DNA of 6,423 nt from Synechococcales cyanobacterium 340R_concoct_173_sub (GTDB lineage Bacteria > Cyanobacteriota > Cyanobacteriia > Leptolyngbyales > Leptolyngbyaceae). Below are positions 1 through 5,620 of this stretch, piece by piece (the stretch's first letter is position 1; the number at the start of each line of letters is the position of its first letter). Location: assembly GCA_025354065.1 (NCBI GenBank), contig JANXNM010000322.1, positions 1-6,423 on the forward strand. The letters run 5' to 3'. The position numbers and the translations under genes are program-made. The notes under the pieces were generated by a model. That model was not told the DNA's origin and did not search any database. It worked only from the letters and a program-made list of their open reading frames with translations.

Positions 1-420
1 GGTTTCTAAAATTAAGCAAAAGGCTTGTTCGCTATCCGTTGTCCCGACAGGCCGATAGTAGCCAGCACTGTTATATTCAAAGTCTTTGAGATCGCCATTG
101 TGTGCCATCACCCAATAGCGCCCCCACAATTCCCGTTTGAAGGGATGCGAATTTTCCAAACCGACTGGACCGATCGTCGCTTTGCGAATGTGTGCGATAA
201 CATTCATCGATTTGATCGGGTATTGCTGCACCAGATGGGCGATCGGGGAGGCGATCGACGGTTGATCGTCTAAAAAAACGCGACAGCCAAGCCCTTCAAA
301 AAAAGCGATTCCCCAGCCATCCCTATGCTCATCAGTTTTGCCACCCCGCGCACAGAATCCCTCAAAGGAGAAGCAGATATCCGTTGGTACATTGCAATTC
401 ATTCCCAATAATTGACACAT
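1..420 (-). CDS. Class II glutamine amidotransferase, YafJ type (5' part, cut by window edge)
   Basis: The minus strand is open from ATG at 420-418 to the window edge, giving 140 residues that begin MCQLLGMNCNVPTDICFSFE. Class II amidotransferases are Ntn hydrolases whose Cys2, exposed when Met1 is removed, hydrolyses glutamine to release ammonia. Visible family motifs are Cys2, RDGWGIAF (33-40), IAHIRKAT (75-82), AHNGD (106-110) and TTDSE (127-131). From memory these match E. coli YafJ closely, including the LENSHPF and RELWGR segments. YafJ is about 255 residues, so roughly the C-terminal 45% lies outside the window. The physiological substrate of this subfamily is not established and no synthase partner is visible. 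The start is fixed by the need for Met-Cys. There is no strong Shine-Dalgarno sequence, only a weak GAG about 10 bases upstream. The gene is divergent from the rhodanese pseudogene. Family assignment is very secure; function beyond glutaminase chemistry is inference. Confidence 0.95.
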   Translation of the reverse strand, partial: MCQLLGMNCNVPTDICFSFEGFCARGGKTDEHRDGWGIAFFEGLGCRVFLDDQPSIASPIAHLVQQYPIKSMNVIAHIRKATIGPVGLENSHPFKRELWGRYWVMAHNGDLKDFEYNSAGYYRPVGTTDSEQAFCLILET

Positions 421-771
421 AAGCGTACTATCTCAAATCAAAAAAATTTATTTATTCAAAATATTCCCGCAAAAAGCACTTAACGTTCATGCTGGATCCA
501 TAAGAACATACTTTACATTGAATCAACGGTATTCCGACCAGATTACCGTAAATTAGTCATTCATTTTGGCAAATCTAGAAAAACTTGAGCGTTACAGTCA
601 GTCCTCACTGATTTTCTAGCATGAACTTTTTGTGCTCAATTGACTTGTAATCTCCAAGAAACAATGCAATCTTAAATCGTATACTACTGTTACCCGATTG
701 GATTACCGTAGATTTAACACTCGATAGCTGTAGATTAAATTCCAGGTATCGCAATATCTCAGGAGAGAATT
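421..771. other. Divergent intergenic region, no gene
   Basis: No coding frame is supported on either strand. The left part (about 440-480) is very A/T-rich and would form the promoter and leader of the minus-strand amidotransferase, although I cannot assign definite -35 and -10 boxes. The 10-mer GATTACCGTA occurs twice in the same orientation, at 541-550 and 701-710, exactly 160 bases apart. TTGACT at 640-645 and TATACT at 680-685 look like promoter hexamers but are 34 bases apart, too far to form one sigma-70 promoter. Confidence 0.6.
761..765 (+). promoter_or_regulatory. Ribosome binding site of the rhodanese pseudogene
   Basis: AGGAG lies 6 bases before the ATG at 772. This fixes the ancestral start and shows that the reading frame once began here rather than at the GTG at 928, which has no such site. 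Confidence 0.7.
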
Positions 772-1501
772 ATGAGTTCGGTTTTAATTTGGACAAATCT
801 ACGGCGACAGAACTTTTCCATTCTTAAGTTTTTTTCGTTATTCGCTGCGATCGGAGCCGCTCTAATTGTGGTTTCTTGGAGCACGATCGAGCCGGGGGTC
901 GCTGCAAGAACGGCTTAAATTCAGTTTGTGTCACCTGATTGGGTCAAAGCGCATTCCAAGGATGCCAATCTACGGATTTTGGATGTGCGAAATAATCCTT
1001 TAGATTACATTTCGGCTCATGTTCCTAACGCGGTTAACATCGCTGATATTGCTTTCCGAGGCCCAGATGGATTCTTGCCCGTGCAGTATTGGGACACGAC
1101 ACAACTGGGCGATATTCTGGGTAAGGCGGGGGTCAGTAGTCAAAGCAATGTACTTGTCTATTCCGACGGTCGGGATGTTTTGGGTACAACCATGGTGGCC
1201 TATCTATTAGAGCGATCGGGAATCAAAAATATTGCTGTTTTAGATGGTGGATTCGCAGGCTATAAAAGTGCGGGGGAAATCGTTGTCAAACAATTTCCTA
1301 AGTATCAACAACAGCGATTTACGGTGCGGGATAACCCATCTACTTGAGTCACATTGAATGATGTGAAAAAATTAATTGGTAAACCAGGTGTCGTCTTTAT
1401 CGATCCTCGCCCCAGCGATTTGTTCCGTGGTGAAAAAGATCTTTTGGCGTGATAAAAATGCAAATGCCATTGAAAGAAATCAGGCGATCGCTTTTGTTTG
1501 A
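772..1501 (+). pseudogene. Exported two-domain rhodanese (sulfurtransferase) pseudogene
   Basis: From ATG 772 a single frame encodes an N-terminal export signal (arginines at residues 11-12, hydrophobic core about 18-36, Ala-rich end near 44-48). It then meets TAA at 916-918. It continues in the same frame as a clear rhodanese domain (SPDWVKAHSKDANLRILDVR, then LVYSDGRD and VLDGGFAGY) to TGA at 1345-1347. In-frame coding resumes with the start of a second rhodanese domain (VFIDPRPSDLFRGEK). At the A run 1433-1437 one extra A appears to have shifted the frame, since the next frame reads KIFWRD, as expected after GE. That frame stops at 1499-1501. In tandem rhodaneses the first domain is usually inactive (Asp in the loop, as in SDGRD here) and the second carries the catalytic Cys. 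That Cys loop is absent, so no active enzyme can be made. Both stops are one C-to-T change from plausible ancestral codons (CAA, CGA). The decay state is seen directly; the family is secure; the exact 3' limit is uncertain. Confidence 0.88.
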
Positions 1502-1961
1502 TTTAATGTGTTTGATTTGGATTGTCATTATGCACCGTATGCAGACGATCGGCTGAAGTTCTTGAAAGGATTTATGACCTGGAAATAGTTTTAAATACTA
1601 TTGAATTCTACACAAAAGTAGTCTTCTAGAAGGGCTATCAGACTAAAGCTCGGTAGGTCTGAGGATTTTGCAGGATAAAATCTTAAGGGGGATGAGATTA
1701 GAGAACGATCGTGTCTACTCTGCATTTCGATTTAGAATAAATTGCCGAATCGCTCTCTTTGGATAGACAGATATTTCTGAGAAATTGCTTATGCTACTTT
1801 CAATCCAAGAGCTAAAAGTTAGCCAATGACCAGATCTTCAACAGCAAAATGTTCTAATTAAACGATTAGTTTTAGTCAAATAGGGATTAAAGGTTAAGGC
1901 TTCTCAGAAATGCAAGTTTTTATGATCGTCTAACTGGGTTAGAAGGAGTGTAATAGTTACA
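1502..1961. other. Intergenic region with gene scraps, no intact gene
   Basis: No full gene is supported on either strand. The plus frame 1502-1585 reads in part DLDCHYAPYADDRLKFLKGF and ends at TAG 1586-1588. It looks protein-like but I cannot assign it; it could be the tail of a second degraded gene or chance. A 6-bp inverted repeat (TAGTCT 1619-1624, AGACTA 1640-1645) lies after it, without a T-run, so I do not call it a terminator. Positions 1773-1911 hold the inverted-repeat segment listed separately. TATGAT at 1921-1926 is a possible -10 box for the gene starting at 1962, with no good -35 box. Confidence 0.5.
1773..1911. repeat. 139-bp segment bounded by 11-bp inverted repeats
   Basis: ATTTCTGAGAA at 1773-1783 is an exact reverse complement of TTCTCAGAAAT at 1901-1911. 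The interior is A/T-rich and contains short broken frames on the plus strand (for example PDLQQQNVLIKRL after a TGA near 1828), which suggests a decayed coding scrap rather than a gene. I see no target-site duplication at the edges (GACAGAT on the left, GCAAGTT on the right). A remnant of an insertion element is possible but unproven. Confidence 0.35.
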
Positions 1962-2318
1962 ATGGTGTTAACTGAAATCAGCCTTGATGACTTGATATTG
2001 CTCGAACAGTTCCGAATTGAGCGCCTGCGTAGTTTTTTTAGCCAAAGTCTGATGGAATGCTCTCTCTCTATTCATCAGCACAAGTTATTAACCATTCATT
2101 GCCCAGAGCCTTGGTTAATTGATATGTTGATCGATGATATAGAAGAACTGTGCGATTATACGTGGATAATTCTAGGGGTTGAATCAATTGTACTTTCATT
2201 TGCTCAGGAAGAAGTATATCGCGTTGATTATCACACAATTCCTAGGGCTATTCGTAATCTTATTGAGTCAAGTCGATTCCTTTTCCATGGGGCCGGAGGT
2301 TGGTTTGATCGATTGTAG
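1962..2318 (+). CDS. Small protein of unknown function, 118 aa
   Basis: I do not recognise this family. The frame begins at ATG 1962, with AGAAGGAG at 1941-1948, a strong Shine-Dalgarno sequence but 13 bases from the start. The product is acidic in its centre, has no signal peptide, no clear membrane segment and no metal-binding motif. The pattern is an N-terminal helix (about residues 6-28), a strand (LLTIHCPEPW, about 42-51), an acidic helix (DMLIDDIEELCDY, about 54-66), then a hydrophobic strand (ILGVESIVLSF, about 70-80). This alternation resembles a small alpha/beta domain; a similarity to KH-like or DnaA N-terminal folds crossed my mind but is only a guess. The tail after about residue 95 is less protein-like. 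The good ribosome binding site and plausible secondary structure favour a real gene. It sits 166 bases upstream of the rubredoxin on the same strand, with no evidence of a functional link. Confidence 0.7.
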   Translation: MVLTEISLDDLILLEQFRIERLRSFFSQSLMECSLSIHQHKLLTIHCPEPWLIDMLIDDIEELCDYTWIILGVESIVLSFAQEEVYRVDYHTIPRAIRNLIESSRFLFHGAGGWFDRL

Positions 2319-2484
2319 TTATATTCATTTTGACTCACTAGTATCCGTCGAATTTCTCTATTTTAGTAGACGCTGACCTTTGCTAGGTTGCCTACAGTTA
2401 TGTCAATGACCGTTGCTAAAGAAAGATCGGTTTATTAATAGTTCTAACTCGTCAGTAACTCTAAATTACGCCTAGGAGACAACA

Positions 2485-2682
2485 ATGGACAAGTATATTT
2501 GTAAGGTTTGTGGATATGTCTATGATCCAGCAGAAGGTGATAATGATGACCACATTGATCCAGGTATTCCCTTTGGAACACTATCTGAAGATTGGAATTG
2601 TCCTCAGTGCGGTGCTGCCCAATCTGAATTTGAGCTAGAGAATGGTCCCATGCCTGGTATGGTTGCACCGATCGGGCAATAG
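2485..2682 (+). CDS. Rubredoxin, small soluble form, 65 aa
   Basis: A one-iron electron carrier. Cys6 and Cys9 (CKVCG) and Cys39 and Cys42 (CPQCG) form the Fe(SCys)4 site. Other family hallmarks are YVYDPAEGD (11-19), DPGIPF (25-30), the W37 before the second Cys pair, and F49. The length is normal for a free rubredoxin (about 52-65 residues). It lacks the C-terminal membrane anchor of RubA, the roughly 115-residue thylakoid rubredoxin needed for photosystem assembly in cyanobacteria, so I do not give that name. The short C-terminal extension 53-65 ([13 protein letters not shown]) is not part of the fold. AGGAG at 2474-2478, 6 bases before ATG, supports the start. Redox partners cannot be told from the context; such proteins often serve in oxidative-stress reduction. 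The gene appears monocistronic, followed by mobile-element-like DNA. Confidence 0.96.
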   Translation: MDKYICKVCGYVYDPAEGDNDDHIDPGIPFGTLSEDWNCPQCGAAQSEFELENGPMPGMVAPIGQ

Positions 2683-2718
2683 ATTCAATAGTGTTTACTT
2701 CTTTCTTGACCTCATTAA

Positions 2719-2880
2719 TAGGACGTTTGAAAAGTCTTTTAGTTAGTATCAAAGACCCGATTCCCCTTACTATACCTCTTGTAAAGGCAGACTAAGAGTT
2801 AAATTCTAGCTCCCCCTTCACAATAGATTTAGGGAGATCGGGCCTTAGTCCTAGCAATCTTGGACTTTTCAAACACTCTC
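2719..2880. mobile_element. Candidate miniature transposon (MITE), 162 bp
   Basis: GTTTGAAAAGTC at 2725-2736 is exactly inverted at 2863-2874 (GACTTTTCAAAC). With 6 outer bases on each side, the element is flanked by TAA at 2716-2718 and TAA at 2881-2883, a 3-bp duplication of the kind made by IS5/IS1031-type transposases. The inner part is also palindromic: 14 bases starting GACCCGAT near 2755 pair at 11 of 14 positions with AGGGAGATCGGGCC at 2831-2844, and GACTAAG 2790-2796 pairs with CTTAGTC 2844-2850. There is no coding capacity, so it would need a transposase in trans. The repeats are seen directly; the mobile nature is inferred. The outer 6 bases of the two tips match poorly. Confidence 0.6.
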
Positions 2881-2987
2881 TAAGATCAGAAATCAACATA
2901 ACTGCGTTGTTCAGAAATTCAGCAGAAAAAATCTGGAAACATTACGCCGCCTCATCTAGAGACATCATCGTCGAAGACTTTTGAACG

Positions 2988-3058
2988 ATTATTCTCTTTG
3001 ATGTTATTTCGGGGTTAGAGAACTCTACTATCCCGGCTTAAATATCAAAGAGAATAAT
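2988..3058. mobile_element. Candidate 71-bp palindromic element with 15-bp terminal inverted repeats
   Basis: ATTATTCTCTTTGAT at 2988-3002 is perfectly inverted at 3044-3058. The pentamer GAACG directly abuts both ends (2983-2987 and 3059-3063), as a target-site duplication would. Inside, GGG 3012-3014 can pair with CCC 3032-3034, and TAGAG with CTCTA around 3016-3027, so the whole unit could fold into a long interrupted hairpin. It begins 17 bases past the 3' end of the minus-strand tRNA and could also act on that transcript's 3' end. There is no strong T-run next to the stem, so a classical intrinsic terminator is not the best reading. Confidence 0.55.
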
Positions 3059-3075
3059 GAACGATTACTATGAAC

Positions 3076-3148
3076 GGGACTGGCGGGAGTTGAACCCACG
3101 GCCTACCGCTTAGGAGGCGGTCGCTCTATCCATCTGAGCTACAATCCC
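3076..3148 (-). tRNA. trnR: tRNA-Arg, anticodon CCU
   Basis: The minus strand folds into a complete 73-nt cloverleaf. The acceptor stem GGGATTG pairs with CAGTCCC (one G-U pair). The D stem is GCTC/GAGC. The anticodon stem ACCGC/GCGGT holds the loop CTCCTAA, whose anticodon is CCT. The variable region is AGGCC, and the T stem GTGGG/CCCGC encloses TTCAACT. The anticodon CCU reads the rare arginine codon AGG. The 3' CCA is not encoded, because the base after the discriminator position continues as GTTCAT; the CCA-adding enzyme must supply it. The gene is divergent from the permease gene downstream on the plus strand. Confidence 0.97.
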
Positions 3149-3178
3149 AAATGAGCATTAGTCTCACTCATTCTTCTA

Positions 3179-3187
3179 ATTATAGCA
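3179..3187 (-). promoter_or_regulatory. trnR: Extended -10 promoter of the tRNA-Arg gene
   Basis: On the minus strand the bases read TGCTATAAT: a perfect TATAAT box (3184-3179) preceded by the TGn of an extended -10 element. Transcription would start near 3172, about 24 bases before the mature 5' end at 3148. No good -35 hexamer is seen, which is common for extended -10 promoters. Confidence 0.55.
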
Positions 3188-3200
3188 AGAGTTTGGTCGC

Positions 3201-3216
3201 ACATACGATCGTATGT
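3201..3216. promoter_or_regulatory. Perfect 16-bp palindrome, possible operator
   Basis: ACATACGATCGTATGT is its own reverse complement over all 16 bases and lies in the 134-base gap between the tRNA and the permease start, 67 bases before that start. Its position and full symmetry suit a dimeric regulator, but it does not clearly match the CmpR or NdhR sites known for cyanobacterial carbon-uptake genes. The central CGATCG is very frequent in this genome, so only the outer ACATA/TATGT adds information. Confidence 0.35.
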
Positions 3217-3282
3217 CACCGATGCATGTCAAACTTAACGACAGTTCGATCCTGTTGTTTTGTGAAGTACTTGGGGCTGGGT

Positions 3283-4257
3283 ATGGATTTGAGTTTGGTG
3301 GCATCGAATTTTTTCAATCCTCCGGTATTGTTCTTTTTTCTGGGGATGTTGGCGGTGCTGTTGAAGTCGGATTTGGAGATTCCTCAGCCGATTCCTAAAT
3401 TCTTTTCATTGTATTTATTGATTGCGATCGGCTTCAAGGGCGGCGTTGAGTTAGTTAATAGTGGCTTCAGTCAAGAGGTTGTATTGGCGATTGGGGCAGC
3501 TATCTTTATGTCATGTTCTGTGCCTATTTACACCTATTTCATTTTGCGCACGAAGCTCGATGCCTATAATTCAGCCGCGATCGCAGCCACCTACGGAGCC
3601 ATTAGCGCGGTGACATTCATTACGGCGAGTACGCTCTTAGATCAAATTGGGATTAAGTATGACGGCTATATGGTAGCGGCGTTGGCCTTGATGGAGTCTC
3701 CGGCGATTATTGTGGGATTGGTGTTAGTGCAGGTATTTGGGGCCGAGCGGGGCGAGGGGGAGAAAATTGAATGGGGCGAGGTGCTGAAGGAATCATTTTT
3801 GAATGGATCAGTCTTTTTGCTATTTGGTAGTATTGCCATTGGGATGTTGAGTGGTGAACATGGCTATGAAAAAGTAAAGCCATTTATTGGTGATATGTTT
3901 TATGGTGCGTTGATGTTCTTTTTGTTGGATATGGGATTGATTGCGGCGAAACGGATTAAGGAGTTACAAAAGACGGGTATTTTTCTCATTGCGTTTGCCA
4001 TTTTGATTCCAGTTTTGAATGCAGGAATTGGAGCATCTATTGCCTATTTTATTCATATGTCCAAGGGCGATGCATTATTGTTCGCCGTATTATGTGCAAG
4101 CGCATCTTATATTGCAGTTCCAGCAGCCATGCGGATGACAGTTCCGGAGGCAAATCCGAGCTTGTATATTTCGACGGCCTTAGCAGTTACATTTCCATTT
4201 AATATTGTGTTTGGTATTCCATTATATTTGTATGGAATTAGTTTAATCTGGGGATAA
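3283..4257 (+). CDS. SbtA-family sodium-dependent bicarbonate permease (paralogue), 324 aa
   Basis: The SbtA family imports bicarbonate with sodium across the cytoplasmic membrane as part of the cyanobacterial CO2-concentrating mechanism. Ten hydrophobic segments are visible in two halves: about 13-28, 39-52, 65-88, 97-119 and 129-152, then 173-190, 203-222, 231-253, 262-280 and 292-322. Family landmarks are GFKGGVELVNS (50-60), YGAISAVTFITAS (104-116), ESPAIIVGL (138-146), DMGLIAAKRI (216-225), and the block ASASYIAVPAAMRM (272-285) followed by ANPSLYISTALA (290-301). The cytosolic loop between halves is only about 20 residues (153-172), against roughly 75 in Synechocystis SbtA as I recall it. 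The frame is open from an ATG at 3151, but the extra 44 residues are polar, unlike the family, and would overlap the tRNA promoter; MDLSLVASNFFNPPVLFFFL is a typical family start. The Shine-Dalgarno sequence is weak (GGGG 3274-3277 region). No SbtB gene lies adjacent. Family secure; bicarbonate as the substrate is inferred. Confidence 0.9.
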   Translation: MDLSLVASNFFNPPVLFFFLGMLAVLLKSDLEIPQPIPKFFSLYLLIAIGFKGGVELVNSGFSQEVVLAIGAAIFMSCSVPIYTYFILRTKLDAYNSAAIAATYGAISAVTFITASTLLDQIGIKYDGYMVAALALMESPAIIVGLVLVQVFGAERGEGEKIEWGEVLKESFLNGSVFLLFGSIAIGMLSGEHGYEKVKPFIGDMFYGALMFFLLDMGLIAAKRIKELQKTGIFLIAFAILIPVLNAGIGASIAYFIHMSKGDALLFAVLCASASYIAVPAAMRMTVPEANPSLYISTALAVTFPFNIVFGIPLYLYGISLIWG

Positions 4258-4320
4258 AATAATCTTTCATGATTATAATACGCTGCTTTCTTTTTTGAAT
4301 CTTTTTACGATCGCTATTTT

Positions 4321-4326
4321 GAGGAG
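4321..4326 (+). promoter_or_regulatory. Ribosome binding site of the glycosyltransferase gene
   Basis: GAGGAG lies 6 bases before ATG 4333 and settles the start. The 75-base gap upstream also holds TATAAT at 4274-4279, but no matching -35 hexamer, so an own promoter is possible but unproven. Confidence 0.6.
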
Positions 4327-4332
4327 TTTCCG

Positions 4333-5541
4333 ATGCCTACATTAGCTCTTGACCTGTTGGCTTTACCTGCTGGTGTGTTGCAAATTCCCAACATTGAGCA
4401 AGTTGATACAGTGCTCTTGTCGTTGGTGGTGCCGACCTATAATGAGGCAAGCAATGTGGTGCCGTTGGTAGAGAAACTGACGAATTTACTCGATCGGATT
4501 TGTCCGAATGACTACGAATTAATTATTGTGGATGATGATAGTCCGGATCAGACTTGGGAGATAGCCCGATCGCTCTTGGGTGAATATCCAAACTTGCGAG
4601 TGATGCGACGGACGGCAGAACGGGGATTATCTACGGCGGTAATTCGGGGATGGCAGGCGAGTCGGGGGCTCTTATTGGGCGTAATTGATGGAGATCTTCA
4701 GCATCCGCCGGAAGTGTTGGAAAGGCTTTTGGGGGAATTGGTATCGGGGAGTGATTTGGCGGTGGCAAGTCGGCATGTGGTGGGCGGAGGAATTAGCGAA
4801 TGGAGTGTGTTTCGCCGGATGACCTCACGAGGTGCGCAGATTCTGGGATTGATGATTGCTCCCCAGGTCGTGGGTCGAGTGAGTGATCCCATGAGTGGCT
4901 ATTTTATGGTGCGCCGATCGGCGGTGACTAATCAAATCTTGAATCCGCAGGGCTATAAAATTCTGTTAGAGATTTTGGGTCGCGGTGAGATTGAACACAT
5001 TTCGGAAGTGGGGTATGTGTTCCAAGAGCGACAAGACGGCGAGAGTAAGGTGACTTGGCGGCAATATGTCGAGTATTTGCAGCATTTGGTACGATTACGT
5101 TCTGATGGTCGTTTGGAGAAGTTTCAAGAACAGTTCCCGATCGGTCGCTTTTCAAAGTTTGGCGTAGTCGGGTTTAGTGGTGTCTTTGTTGATTTGGGAG
5201 TATTTTGGATGCTTTCCAATGGGTTGGGGTTAGCAGCAGTGACAGCGACGATATTGTCAGCCGAGGTGGCGGTATTGAATAACTTTATTTGGAACGATCG
5301 GTGGACGTTTGGTGATCGTTCTATCCAGCAACCGGGCCGCCGATCGATGGTGAGGCGATTCCTGAAATTCAATGTACTTTGTTTGGTTGGAATTGTATTG
5401 CAAGGAACTTTGGTCGGGTTGATGAGCAGGGTTGCTGGGGTTCCAGCGATCGGGGCAAAGTTATTGGCGATCGCGCTTGTGATGCTATGGAATTTTTGGA
5501 TTAATTTGAAATTAAGTTGGCGCGTGACGGATACAAAATGA
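4333..5541 (+). CDS. Polyprenyl-phosphate glycosyltransferase (GT2, DPM1-like) fused to GtrA domain, 402 aa
   Basis: Residues about 29-255 are a family 2 glycosyltransferase like dolichol/polyprenol-phosphate mannose synthase, which moves a sugar from a nucleotide donor to a polyprenyl phosphate on the cytosolic face of the membrane. Motifs: LSLVVPTYNEASN (29-41), IIVDDDSPD (64-72) for nucleotide binding, DGDLQHPPE (119-127) carrying the metal-binding acidic residues, DPMSGYFMVRR (185-195), and QERQDGESK (231-239), the usual R-x-x-G-x-S-K type motif. Residues about 271-397 are a GtrA-like domain with four hydrophobic segments (about 276-294, 298-318, 345-365, 372-392) and the typical FSKFGVVGFSG, NNFIWNDRWTF and NFWINLKLSW stretches. 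GtrA domains anchor or flip the lipid-linked sugar. The fusion therefore couples synthesis and membrane handling of one lipid-linked sugar, probably for cell-surface glycan or glycolipid. The residues before about 29 are a non-conserved leader. Domain calls are secure; sugar and acceptor are unknown. Confidence 0.95.
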   Translation: MPTLALDLLALPAGVLQIPNIEQVDTVLLSLVVPTYNEASNVVPLVEKLTNLLDRICPNDYELIIVDDDSPDQTWEIARSLLGEYPNLRVMRRTAERGLSTAVIRGWQASRGLLLGVIDGDLQHPPEVLERLLGELVSGSDLAVASRHVVGGGISEWSVFRRMTSRGAQILGLMIAPQVVGRVSDPMSGYFMVRRSAVTNQILNPQGYKILLEILGRGEIEHISEVGYVFQERQDGESKVTWRQYVEYLQHLVRLRSDGRLEKFQEQFPIGRFSKFGVVGFSGVFVDLGVFWMLSNGLGLAAVTATILSAEVAVLNNFIWNDRWTFGDRSIQQPGRRSMVRRFLKFNVLCLVGIVLQGTLVGLMSRVAGVPAIGAKLLAIALVMLWNFWINLKLSWRVTDTK

Positions 5542-5560
5542 TCAAATACAAAATGATCAA
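5531..5560 (+). repeat. Tandem 15-bp duplication across a stop codon
   Basis: ATACAAAATGATCAA occurs at 5531-5545 and again, immediately adjacent, at 5546-5560. The first copy contains the TGA (5539-5541) that ends the glycosyltransferase frame. Because the unit is 15 bases, the second copy repeats the same in-frame stop. This is a simple slippage-type duplication. Confidence 0.85.
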
Positions 5561-5620
5561 AAAATGTAGCGCTCGTGCTATTTCTGAGGCTTGTGTTTAG
5601 GAGAATTGGTTTTAGGTCCT

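Noticed and set aside
25..273. Plus-strand 82-aa frame over the amidotransferase
   Set aside because: It is antisense to a clear YafJ-type protein whose catalytic motifs are all in the minus frame.
640..685. Sigma-70 promoter from TTGACT and TATACT
   Set aside because: The spacing is 34 bases, about twice the workable distance.
928..1347. Stand-alone 139-aa rhodanese gene starting at GTG 928
   Set aside because: No ribosome binding site precedes the GTG, and the frame is continuous on both sides with coding sequence (signal peptide upstream, second domain downstream). It is the middle piece of the pseudogene.
2444..2752. Minus-strand 102-aa frame over the rubredoxin
   Set aside because: It is a shadow of the rubredoxin gene, with no ribosome binding site and no recognisable protein features.
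2988..3058. CRISPR-like or intrinsic terminator reading of the 15-bp inverted repeat
   Set aside because: There is a single unit without spacer-repeat periodicity, a 41-base loop and no adjacent T-run; flanking GAACG copies fit insertion better.
3151..4257. 368-aa version of the SbtA-like protein starting at ATG 3151
   Set aside because: The extra 44 residues are unlike the family, start 2 bases past the tRNA, and overlap its promoter. ATG 3283 gives a canonical N-terminus.
5563..5577. Intrinsic terminator after the glycosyltransferase (TAGC/GCTA stem)
   Set aside because: The stem is only 4 bp and no T-run follows.
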